DNA of 32,811 bases, from assembly GCA_042088665.1 (NCBI GenBank), contig JBELMB010000045.1, positions 1 to 32,811 on the forward strand, written 5' to 3'. A model generated the notes under the pieces. That model saw only the letters and a list, made by a program, of their open reading frames with translations. It was not told the DNA's origin and ran no database searches. The position numbers and the translations under genes are program-made. This document shows positions 7,680 to 15,411 of the stretch, one piece after another (position 1 is the stretch's first letter; every line of letters begins with the position of its first letter). Source of the stretch: JBELMB01 sp042088665 (lineage in GTDB: Bacteria; Pseudomonadota; Alphaproteobacteria; Rhodobacterales; Rhodobacteraceae).

Positions 7680-8783
7680 CTAGGCATCGGTATCTTGGCG
7701 CACCGACCCGTCTGCGACAATCCCTGCCCCGCCTTCCGGGGGCTCCCTGCGACGGGGTTGCACAAGGACGAGGCCCAGCATCATCACCGCGAGCGCCGCC
7801 CAGAACCAGACTGAGTATCCCTCGCCCAGAAACACCATCGCCCAGCAGACGCCAAACAGCGTGACCAGATAACTGACCTGCGCCGTAAAGACAGACCCCG
7901 CGCGCCCCACCAGCCAGACATAGCCGGAATAGGCGCCCGCATGCAGGACGGCACTGACCAGCATGGCCTGATCCGGTGCCGTCAACGGCCAGGGTGGCGC
8001 GATGAACTGGCCCGTGCCCAAGGCCAGAGGCAGGCTCAGCACCACGCCCAACAGCGACGCCGCGGCCAGCACCTGCACCGCATCGAGCCCATCGGTGCCC
8101 CATTTCGACACCAGGTTGCCCTCCAAGGCGTAGCAAAGCGAGGCCAGCAGCGCGACACCGATCCAGAGCGTGTCCGCCCCCGCGGGCAGGCCGGACTCCG
8201 GCAGCACCAGCAAGGCCACGCCACACAGCCCCAGCAGCAGCCCCAGCAGGCGACCCGGCTGAAACCGATCCAGCCCCAGAACCAAGGCGATGGGCAGCGC
8301 CAGCATCGGGATCGAACTGAGCAGGATCGACAGCACCCCGGAGGGCAAATGCACCGCCGCCTGGTACGACGCGATGCCCGGCAAAACCGACCCGATCAGC
8401 GCGATCATCGCATAAAGCCGCAGCGTCAGCCAAGTGACGGGCAAGCGACGGCCCCGCAGCAGGGTCAGCGTGCAGAGGATCACGGCCACCAGCGTGGTTT
8501 GCCAAAAGATCAGCCCGTAATGCTGGTACCCGGTGGACACCGCCACCTTGGTCAATGGCTGCGTGGCTCCCCAGGCGGCCCCGATCACGACCAATGCGGC
8601 AAAGGGCATGACACGTTGCCAAGGCCCCGCATCGGGTGCCGCTTGATCACGCAGCCTTGCCGGGACCGTGGTGGTTTCAAGGGGGCGGTCAGCCATGCCG
8701 GCGTCTGCTTCTCCCTGCGCGCCGGGGTTATCGCCCGATGTGCCGGCAGAATCCGCATCGGAACCAGACTTGTGCGGGGTCAT
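7680..8783 (-). CDS. EamA/DMT-superfamily exporter
   Basis: A 367-residue protein with about ten hydrophobic helices in two five-helix halves, the EamA pattern. Signature stretches are GAAWGATQPLTKVAV at the first helix and ALLASLCYALEGNLVSKW at the second half. The first ~54 residues are hydrophilic and unlike a membrane protein, so the true start may be an internal Met at 8696 (MADRPLETTT), which has GGGAGA upstream. The longer start has a weak GAGAG. EamA proteins export metabolites or amino acids across the inner membrane; the substrate cannot be told. The C-terminus is a short polar tail rich in Arg and Gly. Confidence 0.88.
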   Translation of the reverse strand: MTPHKSGSDADSAGTSGDNPGAQGEADAGMADRPLETTTVPARLRDQAAPDAGPWQRVMPFAALVVIGAAWGATQPLTKVAVSTGYQHYGLIFWQTTLVAVILCTLTLLRGRRLPVTWLTLRLYAMIALIGSVLPGIASYQAAVHLPSGVLSILLSSIPMLALPIALVLGLDRFQPGRLLGLLLGLCGVALLVLPESGLPAGADTLWIGVALLASLCYALEGNLVSKWGTDGLDAVQVLAAASLLGVVLSLPLALGTGQFIAPPWPLTAPDQAMLVSAVLHAGAYSGYVWLVGRAGSVFTAQVSYLVTLFGVCWAMVFLGEGYSVWFWAALAVMMLGLVLVQPRRREPPEGGAGIVADGSVRQDTDA

Positions 8784-8934
8784 GCGCGCGCTCTCAAGTC
8801 ACACTGTGGCAGTCGGTCAAGCCGCGCGCGCGCAAGCGCTGACATGTCATGGCTCATTGGCGGACATACCCACCCGCAAGGAGACTGGTCTTTGCGGCCC
8901 ACCATGATCTCACCCGCCGACCCCGCGGCACCGG

Positions 8935-9753
8935 TCATACGGCAGGACCGGATTGCGCCAGACGTCCGCCCTGCCGCACCATCGCGATGGAGGTGGGCTT
9001 GCCTGTGGCATCATCCGTTTCAACAAAGATGCCGGACAGCGTCGCCTCGCCCTTGGCCGGATCAAAGCGGCCCTTGGACATGCCGGTCACAAAGCGGCGC
9101 AGAGGTTCTTCGGGGTCCATGCCGATGACTGAGTTGTAGTCGCCGCACATGCCCGCATCGGAAAGGAAGGCCGTGCCCTTGGGCAAGATCTGCGCATCAG
9201 CGGTGGGCACATGGGTATGGGTGCCGACCACGAGGCTCGCACGACCATCGCAATAGTGGCCCATGCCCATCTTTTCCGAGGTGGCCTCGCAGTGGATGTC
9301 GACGACGATGGCCTGTGCCTGCCCGCCAAGCGGATGCCGCTTGAGCACATCGTCCACGGCCACGAACGGGCTGTCATAGTTGCGCGACATGAACACCTGC
9401 CCGAGCGCCTGACAGACCAGCACCTTGCGCCCGCGGGCGTCAGAGTAGAGCGCCGCGCCCCGGCCCGGTGCCTTGCGGGCGAAATTCAGGGGGCGCAGGA
9501 TGCGCGGGTTGCCCTCGATGGTCGAGAGCATCTCCTTTTGGTCAAAAGCGTGATCGCCCAGCGTCAGCACATCCGCCCCCGCCTCGAACAGGGCCTTGGC
9601 GTGTTCGGCGTTCAGACCGGCGCCATTGGTGGCGTTTTCGGCATTCACGATCACGAAATCAAGCCGCCAGTCAGCACGCAGGCCGGGCAGCCGATCGATG
9701 ATGCCTTGCCGTCCGGCCTGGCCCATCACATCTCCGAGAAACATCAGTCGCAT
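8935..9753 (-). CDS. ymdB: YmdB-family metallophosphoesterase
   Basis: A 272-residue protein, the usual length for the YmdB family of cytoplasmic metallophosphoesterases (2',3'-cyclic-nucleotide phosphodiesterase activity was described for Bacillus YmdB). Metal-ligand motifs are in order: MFLGDVMG, NAENATNG, LTLGDHAFD, DIHCEATSEK and GTHTHVPTAD. In Bacillus YmdB the third motif reads GNHTWD, so an Asp replaces the usual Asn ligand here. The conserved MRLMFLGD opening fixes the start; the frame runs 12 codons further upstream without similarity. In my recollection, related genomes often have a formyltetrahydrofolate cyclo-ligase gene just upstream; I see none here. Confidence 0.9.
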   Translation of the reverse strand: MRLMFLGDVMGQAGRQGIIDRLPGLRADWRLDFVIVNAENATNGAGLNAEHAKALFEAGADVLTLGDHAFDQKEMLSTIEGNPRILRPLNFARKAPGRGAALYSDARGRKVLVCQALGQVFMSRNYDSPFVAVDDVLKRHPLGGQAQAIVVDIHCEATSEKMGMGHYCDGRASLVVGTHTHVPTADAQILPKGTAFLSDAGMCGDYNSVIGMDPEEPLRRFVTGMSKGRFDPAKGEATLSGIFVETDDATGKPTSIAMVRQGGRLAQSGPAV

Positions 9754-10035
9754 GAGAAGAATGGGTAGAGCGCACGGCCCCGAATGCAAACCCCGATTCG
9801 ACGATCATGGGCGCAGGTCCGGGCGCACTGCGCATGGTCTGGGCAGTCATGGCCCGGGGTGCCGGCATGGCCGGTGTCTCAAAAGGATGAAGGGATCACA
9901 GTCCAGACGGCCAGATTGTGCAGCTTCCCCAAGGGGATGCGCAGGGCGCGGAGCCAAGGCACGCGGGGTCAACCCCGCGCTACATCGGGCGCACCCCTTG
10001 GCAGCCGACCCTGTCCCCGTCCAAGGACCCGCGGG
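9754..10035. other. Intergenic region between ymdB and the FG-GAP gene
   Basis: About 280 bases with no supported gene. The only structured element is the hairpin repeat at 9962-9983, described separately. Short frames here on both strands lack recognisable similarity and ribosome-binding sites. Confidence 0.5.
9962..9983 (-). repeat. Dispersed hairpin repeat, copy 1
   Basis: Read on the minus strand, this starts GTAGCGCGGGGT, then TG, then ACCCCGCG. It is a perfect 8-bp-stem hairpin with a 2-base loop, preceded by GTAG. All 22 bases recur identically, in the other orientation, at 21262-21283. Both copies are intergenic. Confidence 0.8.
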
Positions 10036-10851
10036 TCACTCGCAGGCGAGTGCCGCGGCAATCGCTGCCGGGCTGTAGCGGCCCAAGGGGGTGGCGCTGA
10101 GGCTTTGCCCGTCGAATGTCAGCGACAGCACCTGCCGCCAGTCTCCGGAGGCGAGGACCATTTCCGGCCCCCTCCCGCAGTCGCGCAGCCCGCCCTCGAT
10201 ATAGGCCCAGCCGATGCGGTGGTTGGACAGGCCCCGCGCCGCGGCCATTTCGACCAATCTGCCGTCGGTGAACCGCCAAACGCGCAGGGTCTTGGCCAGA
10301 TGGGGACGGTCGACATAGGCGATTTCGATCGCGCCGTCGCCGTCCAGATCGGCTATGGCCACCGGCGCCAGCCAGCGGTTGCTGCGCCCGATGTAAGGCG
10401 TGGCCGCCAGCAGCCCCGCCCCGGTGTACACCGCGAGACGCGCGCCAAAGTCACGGTGGCTTTCGATGACCACGGCTTCGGGCGCGCCATCGCCATCAAC
10501 ATCCGCAAGACGCGGTGCCAGATCCTCGAAGACACGCTCCTGCGGCAAGCGCAACAGGCACTGCCCGCCATCACCGTAGTCAAAGGACAGCGCACCGAAT
10601 TCGATGGCATCGCCCAGCACGGCGTGGGCGTAGCGCGTCGTCGGCTCCCCGTAGGAGGCCGCCACAAGCGCACCGGCCGTCACATCGCAGGCGCCCAGCC
10701 GCTCTTGCGCGGCAGCACCGCCCGCCACAAGCGCCAGGGCCAGCCATGCGCCGCGGGCGATAGCGGGCCAAAGGGCGCCACGTCGACGCGGCGCCTTGCC
10801 AGAACAAGTCCTGGCGCAGGACGCGGACCCAATGCCGGGCTTGCCCCTCAT
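10036..10851 (-). CDS. Secreted FG-GAP/VCBS-repeat protein
   Basis: A 271-residue predicted exported protein. After a basic N-terminus (RRRGALWPAIARG) comes a hydrophobic stretch ending GGAAAQ, a plausible signal-peptidase I site near residue 48. Two calcium-binding-type FG-GAP motifs follow: LADVDGDGAPEAVV (about 116-128) and IADLDGDGAIEIAYV (about 166-180). Four cysteines after the signal could form disulfides. The protein resembles periplasmic β-propeller fragments rather than a full seven-blade propeller. Function is unknown. It ends 282 bases upstream of ymdB and starts 11 bases past the ferredoxin stop on the same strand, so it may be cotranscribed with the ferredoxin. Confidence 0.85.
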   Translation of the reverse strand: MRGKPGIGSASCARTCSGKAPRRRGALWPAIARGAWLALALVAGGAAAQERLGACDVTAGALVAASYGEPTTRYAHAVLGDAIEFGALSFDYGDGGQCLLRLPQERVFEDLAPRLADVDGDGAPEAVVIESHRDFGARLAVYTGAGLLAATPYIGRSNRWLAPVAIADLDGDGAIEIAYVDRPHLAKTLRVWRFTDGRLVEMAAARGLSNHRIGWAYIEGGLRDCGRGPEMVLASGDWRQVLSLTFDGQSLSATPLGRYSPAAIAAALACE

Positions 10852-10862
10852 CGCCGGGTGGC

Positions 10863-11186
10863 TCAGATCTGCTTTTCGGGCATCTGCACGACGAGACCGT
10901 CCAGCGCGTCCGAAACCTTCAGCTGGCAGGTCAGGCGCGAGCGGGCCTTGTCCGGCTCAAAGGCAAAATCCAGCATGTCCTCTTCCATGTCTTCCCGCGC
11001 CGGCAGCTTTTCGACCCAGTCGGGGTGCACATAGACATGGCAGGTCGAACAGGCGCAGGCGCCGCCGCAATCGGCTTCGATGCCGGGGATGTTGTTGTCC
11101 CGCGCGCCTTCCATGACAGTCAGCCCGTTGGCGACATCCACCACGTGCTCGGTTCCATTGTGCTCAATATAGGTGATCTTGGCCAT
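10863..11186 (-). CDS. 2Fe-2S ferredoxin (adrenodoxin/FdVI type)
   Basis: A 107-residue adrenodoxin-type ferredoxin. The cluster ligands are Cys40, Cys46 and Cys49 in DCGGACACSTCH (C-x5-C-x2-C) and Cys87 in LTCQL; Cys44 is extra. The surrounding HVYVHPDW and acidic EDMEEDMLD helix match the class that accepts electrons from a ferredoxin reductase and serves P450s or Fe-S and haem pathways. The closest named protein I recall is Rhodobacter capsulatus FdVI (fdxE), but I leave the symbol blank. The start is fixed by the conserved N-terminal strand. Confidence 0.93.
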   Translation of the reverse strand: MAKITYIEHNGTEHVVDVANGLTVMEGARDNNIPGIEADCGGACACSTCHVYVHPDWVEKLPAREDMEEDMLDFAFEPDKARSRLTCQLKVSDALDGLVVQMPEKQI

Positions 11187-11550
11187 TGCGCCGCTCCATG
11201 TCTTACGTCGGCCCTTACCTAGTCTCCTCCTGCCCCGCCCGCCAGTCCGTTTTGCGACGCAACCTGTCAAGGCGCGCCATTTCCGACCCGAGAGGCCCCG
11301 CGGCATCAGCCATTTGCGCAAGAGACGTGCAGGACTGGCCCTCAAGGACGCAGGTGGCAACACCGGATGCCACGAGCCGCGTGGCCCCCCGCGCGGTCCA
11401 GGCCGCTGTGTAAGATCCGCAATTGGTCCCCGATCACATCGCGATCCACCCCGCCGAGGCCCTGTTCCCAGTGCCGTCTCCCTGCGCGGCCACAGCCTTT
11501 GGCCGCGCCACCGCTTGGCAGGCCAAACGAAATGTTCTACCTTCGTTCAC
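11187..11550. other. Intergenic region between ferredoxin and the OB-fold gene
   Basis: About 360 bases without a supported gene. The frame of the OB-fold gene stays open through it, but the translation is a Pro/Arg-rich string unlike DnaE2. A hairpin with 8-bp arms, GCGCGGCC (11484-11491) and GGCCGCGC (11501-11508), lies just before the promoter of the OB-fold gene. Confidence 0.5.
11515..11548 (+). promoter_or_regulatory. LexA (SOS) box within a promoter, just before the OB-fold ATG
   Basis: GTTC (11534-11537), seven bases, then GTTC (11545-11548) fits the alphaproteobacterial LexA site GTTC-N7-GTTC exactly. A -35 like TTGGCA (11515-11520), a 17-base spacer and a -10 like TACCTT (11538-11543) overlap it, so LexA would cover the -10. 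Transcription would begin about seven bases on, at or next to the ATG at 11551, implying a leaderless mRNA. An eight-base match occurs by chance about once in a window this size; its place is what makes it convincing. Confidence 0.7.
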
Positions 11551-11907
11551 ATGACATGGCCCCGCCCCCCCTCGGCCCTGACCGCCGACCGCCTGTCCGA
11601 GCCGCCAAACGGCGCACGGATCACCGTTGCGGGGCTGGTGATCCTGCGGCAGCGCCCCGGCACCGCCAAGGGCGTGATTTTCATCACGCTCGAAGATGAG
11701 ACCGGCACAGTCAACGTGGTCGTCTGGCGCAAGCTCTACGAACGCTTTCGCCGGGCGGTGATCGCGGGCCGCATGTTGCGCGTCACAGGCCGGATCCAGC
11801 GCGAAAACAGCGTTGTGCACGTTCTGGCAGAAGAGATTGAGGATATCTCGCCACTCCTCGACAGGCTTTTGGAGCCGGATCTTCCCAGATCGCCACAAAA
11901 CCGCTAA
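11551..11907 (+). CDS. Stand-alone OB-fold protein equal to the C-terminal end of error-prone DnaE2
   Basis: A 118-residue protein matching only the last domain of DnaE2, the ImuAB-associated error-prone polymerase. Family stretches are AGLVILRQRPGTAKG, FITLEDETGTVNVVVW and VTGRIQRENSVVHVLAEEI. The roughly 950 residues that precede this domain in DnaE2 (PHP and polymerase parts) are absent, and no imuA or imuB is in view. The retained LexA-type box directly at the ATG is the control expected of an imuA-imuB-dnaE2 cassette. It may be a remnant of a deleted cassette, or a kept small single-strand-binding protein made on DNA damage; the intact frame and undisturbed OB core favour some retention. 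No ribosome-binding site precedes the ATG, consistent with leaderless translation. Confidence 0.8.
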   Translation: MTWPRPPSALTADRLSEPPNGARITVAGLVILRQRPGTAKGVIFITLEDETGTVNVVVWRKLYERFRRAVIAGRMLRVTGRIQRENSVVHVLAEEIEDISPLLDRLLEPDLPRSPQNR

Positions 11908-11947
11908 GCTACCGGCAACAAGAATGGCACGACACGAGGCCTGAGCA

Positions 11948-12556
11948 GTGAAATTCATACCCAAGGCGCGCGCATCGGCGCGATCGATCAGTGCTGTTGG
12001 CGCAGCACTTTTGCTGTGCGCCTGTTCTCAGGACCCGGTCACGCGGGCGCCCACGTCACTTGATGCACCATCGGGGGCCACTGCGGCACAACCGGTCAGC
12101 CAGGCCAACCACCCCGCCCTGTCGCCCTTTGCAGAGACCCCCGTCGTCGAGATGCGCAGCAATGGCACGTGCCTCGCGCGTGAGGACATCCCCGCCATCT
12201 ACGAACAGGTCATGGGCGAGGTACAGGTGGTGCAGGCAGAGATCGCTCCGGATGGCACGCTCATGCGTGCGCCGGTCTACCGCAAGGCCATGGTGCCCCG
12301 CATTGTGCAGCCTCGTGGTGAATTCACCTTCGAAGCGGTCTGCGGTCACCAGATGACAACAGAACTCATTTCTTCGCTGCAGCGCGCGCTTGCCGCGCGC
12401 AACTACTTTGGCGGCAACGTGACGGGCTGGATCGACGCGCCGACCTCCGCGGCGATCCGCCTTTACCAAGCCGACCGGGGCCTCGACAGCTCCCAACTCT
12501 CCTTGGAAACCGCCCGCGCATTGGGGCTGGTGGCCGTGGATCTCTCTGGCAGCTGA
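11948..12556 (+). CDS. Lipoprotein with C-terminal peptidoglycan-binding-like domain
   Basis: A 202-residue exported protein. A basic N-terminus precedes a hydrophobic core and LLLCACSQ, where Cys26 in L-C-A-C is the best lipobox and Cys24 the alternative. Residues about 30-60 are a low-complexity Ala/Pro/Ser linker. The C-terminal ~60 residues (LQRALAARNYFGGNVTGW...TSAAIRLYQADRGL) look like a PG_binding_1 three-helix domain, which anchors envelope proteins to peptidoglycan. It follows the OB-fold gene by 40 bases on the same strand. A short CGTTTG-C-CAAACG inverted repeat sits just after the stop. The middle domain is unrecognised. Confidence 0.8.
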   Translation: MKFIPKARASARSISAVGAALLLCACSQDPVTRAPTSLDAPSGATAAQPVSQANHPALSPFAETPVVEMRSNGTCLAREDIPAIYEQVMGEVQVVQAEIAPDGTLMRAPVYRKAMVPRIVQPRGEFTFEAVCGHQMTTELISSLQRALAARNYFGGNVTGWIDAPTSAAIRLYQADRGLDSSQLSLETARALGLVAVDLSGS

Positions 12557-12941
12557 GGCCGTTTGCCAAACGCCCCGTGAGCCAAAAGCGCATCTGCGCG
12601 TTGGACAGGCCGCATTGCGCACAGGCCTTTGGACGCCTGACCCGAAGGGTCGGACATGACTGGTCCCTATTGGACTGTGGCAAGGTGACAGCGCAACTTG
12701 CGACCAGTCCGCCAACCGCAATCACGATCCGTTGCAAGACCGGACCCAAGAGCAAAAGCGGGAATCCAACACGCATAGCGAAGTTGGAATGCGATCATTG
12801 CCAGCATGAGTTGAAAAGCCCGCCGCACCTTTGATGGATTCCGTCCCCCACCGTCAAAACTGATCAGAAAACGCTGGTGCCGATACGGAAACCCGGCGAT
12901 AATATTATTATATTCCATACACTTAGTTGATGGATCAAGGA
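12557..12941. other. Intergenic region with possible structured RNA and AT-rich promoter
   Basis: About 385 bases without a supported gene. Two structures are visible: GACCC-GAA-GGGTC (12639-12651), and an 8-bp pair GACTGGTC (12658-12665) / GACCAGTC (12702-12709) with GCAAG (12680-12684) / CTTGC (12697-12701) inside. A strongly AT-rich stretch, 12896-12916, unlike its surroundings, is the likely -10 region for the BLUF gene. Confidence 0.45.
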
Positions 12942-12969
12942 ATGAACGTCGTTGACGGATCAAGGATGA
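12926..12969 (+). repeat. Direct repeat spanning the alternative starts of the BLUF-like gene
   Basis: GTTGATGGATCAAGGAATGA (12926-12945) is repeated as GTTGACGGATCAAGGATGA (12951-12969), with one substitution and one deleted base. Each copy holds AAGG followed at once by ATG, so the two ATGs at 12942 and 12966 share the same context. It reads as a short tandem duplication. Confidence 0.8.
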
Positions 12970-13373
12970 AGCCGACTCTGGTGACCAGATTGCTGTTCTG
13001 CAGCTCGCCGACCAATGCGCCGGACTCGGTGATCCTCGACATCATCCGGATCTCCGAAGAACGCAACCTTGCCTTGGGATGCTCCGGGCTTTTGGCCTAT
13101 GGGCGCACAGGCTATGCCCAGATCATCGAAGGCGCGGACCATTGCATCAACCAGTTGCGCGACAGCATCCTGCGCGACCCCCGCCACATCGTGCTTTGGC
13201 ACGACACCGCGCGCAAGCGGCCACGGCTGATCCGCCCTTGCCTGCCCATGGGCTATATCTCGACCGACAGCGAGGGACTGCGCCTCTCGCTGTCGCCAAG
13301 AACCTGTGCCACGTCCGACCTCGTGGCGCTGCTGGACGCGGGCCGCAGGAAATACCCCAGCGCCATGTGCTGA
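12942..13373 (+). CDS. BLUF-domain-like protein lacking the photoactive tyrosine
   Basis: A short single-domain protein (143 residues from this start). The BLUF fold is readable: LLFCSS at β1, ISEERNLALGCSGLLAYG, then YAQIIEG and the RDPRHIVLW segment. Aligned with AppA, the flavin-contacting Asn45 and Gln63 are present at exactly the same 18-residue separation. Tyr21 is Phe, in LLFCSS, and Trp104 appears to be Leu in CLPMGY, with the Met kept. Since AppA Tyr21Phe loses its photocycle, this protein probably does not respond to light in the normal way, though it may still bind flavin. Starts at 12930 and 12966 are also possible; none has a well-spaced ribosome-binding site, and the start region is duplicated. 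The gene stands alone behind an AT-rich promoter region. Confidence 0.82.
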   Translation: MNVVDGSRMKPTLVTRLLFCSSPTNAPDSVILDIIRISEERNLALGCSGLLAYGRTGYAQIIEGADHCINQLRDSILRDPRHIVLWHDTARKRPRLIRPCLPMGYISTDSEGLRLSLSPRTCATSDLVALLDAGRRKYPSAMC

Positions 13374-13714
13374 AGGATCTGTCCAGACCATCACGACAGC
13401 TGATACAGGTGCAAGCTGCGCCGGTATTGGCCAAGGAAGCCACAAGACTGGCGCGGTTCCGGAGTTTGCGACCCGCTGCCCTGCACAGGCGCGCAGGCAA
13501 CGGGCAGGACCCTGCGTGGTAGGCCCCCTGCCCCAGGCTCCCTGACACCATGACAGAAAATGCGCGCGGCTGACCTGCGGCCGCCAGCCCCCTCCTGCGC
13601 AATGGAAAAAGGCGGCCCATTGGGCCGCCTTCGGGCGCGGATCTGCGCCTGTTTTCCATGATCCACCCGCCCGCCGGTTTGACCGCCGAAACGGCCAGAG
13701 GCGTCAGGCGCTGG
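13374..13714. other. Intergenic region between convergent BLUF-like gene and degP
   Basis: About 340 bases with no supported gene. The only clear element is the degP terminator at 13604-13631. The rest shows no ribosome-binding site, repeats or recognisable frame on either strand. Confidence 0.5.
13604..13631 (-). terminator. Rho-independent terminator of degP
   Basis: Read on the minus strand, a GC-rich stem AAGGCGGCCC / GGGCCGCCTT with a tiny loop is followed directly by a T-run (GCCTTTTTCC). It lies about 85 bases beyond the degP stop, the right place and orientation. Confidence 0.85.
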
Positions 13715-15175
13715 TCACTCTTCGAGGCTCAGGGCCACGAAACGCGGATCGCCTCCGCGGCGCACCAGCAACAGGATCGAACTGCGGCCTTCCTCGCGGG
13801 CTTCCGCGATGCGGTCCTCGAGATCGTCCACGGAGGCCACTGCGGCCTGTCCTGCCTCGGTGATGACGTCCCCGGCCCGCAACCCCTTTTCAAAGGCTTC
13901 GGCGGCTTCGTCCACGCCCATCACGGCCAGACCGTTGATGGTCTCGGCAAGCTGCAGCTCCTGACGGATCTCGTTCGTCAGCGGCTGCAACGTCAGACCG
14001 AGCAGTTCAACCGTACGCGGCTTTTCAGGGGCCGGGGCGGCGGCAGGCACGGCGCCTTGCGCTTCTTCACGGCGGCCCAGCGTCACTTTCAGTGTCTGGG
14101 TCTCGCCCTCGCGGTTGACCACAACGCGCACGGTCTTGCCGACGGGGGTATTGGCCACCACACGCACCAATTGGCGGGTGTCCTCGACCTCTGTGCCGTC
14201 AAACGAGACGATCACGTCGCCAGCCAGCACGCCGCCGTCCTTGGCCGGGCCATCGGGCACATCGGAGACAAGCGCGCCCTTGGCTTCGTCAAGCCCCAGC
14301 GCGTCGGCCACATCCGCATCCACATCCTGAATGCGCACGCCCAGCCAGCCGCGTCTGGTCTCGCCGAACTGCTGCAACTGGTCGACAACGCGGGTCACCA
14401 CGTTGGACGCCATCGAGAAGCCGATGCCGATGGAACCGCCGTTGGGCGACAGGATCGCGGTGTTCACGCCGATCACTTCACCGTCCATGTTGAACAGCGG
14501 CCCGCCAGAGTTGCCGCGGTTGATGGCAGCGTCGGTCTGGATGTAATCGTCATAGGTGCCGCTGAGCGCCCGGTTGCGGGCGGACACGATGCCGGCGGAC
14601 ACAGAGAAGCCCTGCCCCAGCGGGTTGCCCATGGCCATGACCCAATCACCCACGCGAGAGGTGTCGCTGTCGCCAAAGTTGACAAACTTCAGCGGGCCGT
14701 CCGCCTCGACCTTCAGCAGGGCGATGTCCGTGTTGGGATCGGTGCCGATGAGCTCCGCAGGCAGTTCGAAGCCCTCGAAGAACTCGATCATGATCTGGTC
14801 GGCGCCCTCGATCACGTGGTTGTTGGTGACGATGAACCCGTCTTCGGAGATCACGAAGCCCGATCCAAGTGCCGACGAACGGCGCGGACGGTCAGAATCG
14901 CCGCGGTCCTGGAACTCGCGGAAGAAATCCTCGAAGGGGGAGCCTTCGGGCACGATGCCCTGCGGCCCGGTGCTGCGCGCGACGGAGGTCGACGTGGTGA
15001 TATTGACCACCGAAGGGCTGATGGTCTCTGCCAGATCGGCAAAGCTTTCCGGCGCGCCGCGCGCCTGGGTCATCAGGGATTGCGAAAGAATAAGGACCAT
15101 GGACAACGTCGTCAGCCAGAACAGCCGAAGCGGTGTCGCGTCCTCCCGTGTCAGAGAGAGCTCTTGCAGTTTCAA
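13715..15175 (-). CDS. degP: DegP/HtrA (Do-type) periplasmic serine protease
   Basis: A trypsin-like protease with two PDZ domains, about 486 residues from the chosen start. Catalytic residues are visible in TNNHVIEG (His120), NTDIALLKV (Asp150) and NRGNSGGPLF (Ser223). PDZ domains span about 260-355 and 385-480, separated by an Ala/Pro linker. An N-terminal hydrophobic segment (about 17-36) exports or anchors it. The start is taken as TTG at 15175 because AAGGAGA lies five bases upstream; the frame extends to an ATG at 15235 that lacks such a site. Family members degrade or refold misfolded envelope proteins. It lies in the hflK-hflC-DUF2065-degP order typical of this group, with a methyltransferase between. 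Confidence 0.95.
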   Translation of the reverse strand: MKLQELSLTREDATPLRLFWLTTLSMVLILSQSLMTQARGAPESFADLAETISPSVVNITTSTSVARSTGPQGIVPEGSPFEDFFREFQDRGDSDRPRRSSALGSGFVISEDGFIVTNNHVIEGADQIMIEFFEGFELPAELIGTDPNTDIALLKVEADGPLKFVNFGDSDTSRVGDWVMAMGNPLGQGFSVSAGIVSARNRALSGTYDDYIQTDAAINRGNSGGPLFNMDGEVIGVNTAILSPNGGSIGIGFSMASNVVTRVVDQLQQFGETRRGWLGVRIQDVDADVADALGLDEAKGALVSDVPDGPAKDGGVLAGDVIVSFDGTEVEDTRQLVRVVANTPVGKTVRVVVNREGETQTLKVTLGRREEAQGAVPAAAPAPEKPRTVELLGLTLQPLTNEIRQELQLAETINGLAVMGVDEAAEAFEKGLRAGDVITEAGQAAVASVDDLEDRIAEAREEGRSSILLLVRRGGDPRFVALSLEE

Positions 15176-15411
15176 TTGGGTCTCCTTGTCTCTGCCAGAG
15201 GGTTGCGACCGGATCCGGACCGCCACCCGCCTCATGTGTATGAGTGTGTCAAAGATAGGTGCGCGCGCGCAACACCAAAGGCAGGAAATCCCCCATTCAC
15301 GTCAGCGTGACGGGTCGTGATGGGTTTTCGGCGGTCTTCGGGCCGGAATCCGCCAATGAAAAAGCGTTTTTCTTGCGGTGGCCTGCCCCTTGCCCCCTTG
15401 AGAGGGCCGGT

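Noticed and set aside
6630..7814. Plus-strand open frame of 394 codons opposite the SLC13 permease
   Set aside because: His/Gln/Arg-rich antisense product across a gene with clear membrane and RCK_C segments.
11173..11550. Upstream extension of the OB-fold frame as more of DnaE2
   Set aside because: The frame is open, but its translation is a Pro/Arg-rich string with no DnaE2 likeness, and the SOS promoter lies at the shorter start.
12577..12963. Small hypothetical genes in the gap before the BLUF-like gene (frames on both strands)
   Set aside because: No ribosome-binding site, no recognisable domain, and the region carries base-pairing structures and an AT-rich promoter.
13658..15310. Plus-strand open frame of 550 codons opposite degP
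   Set aside because: It is the antisense frame of degP in GC-rich DNA. The translation is rich in His, Arg and Gly with no recognisable fold, while the minus strand has complete catalytic motifs and PDZ domains.
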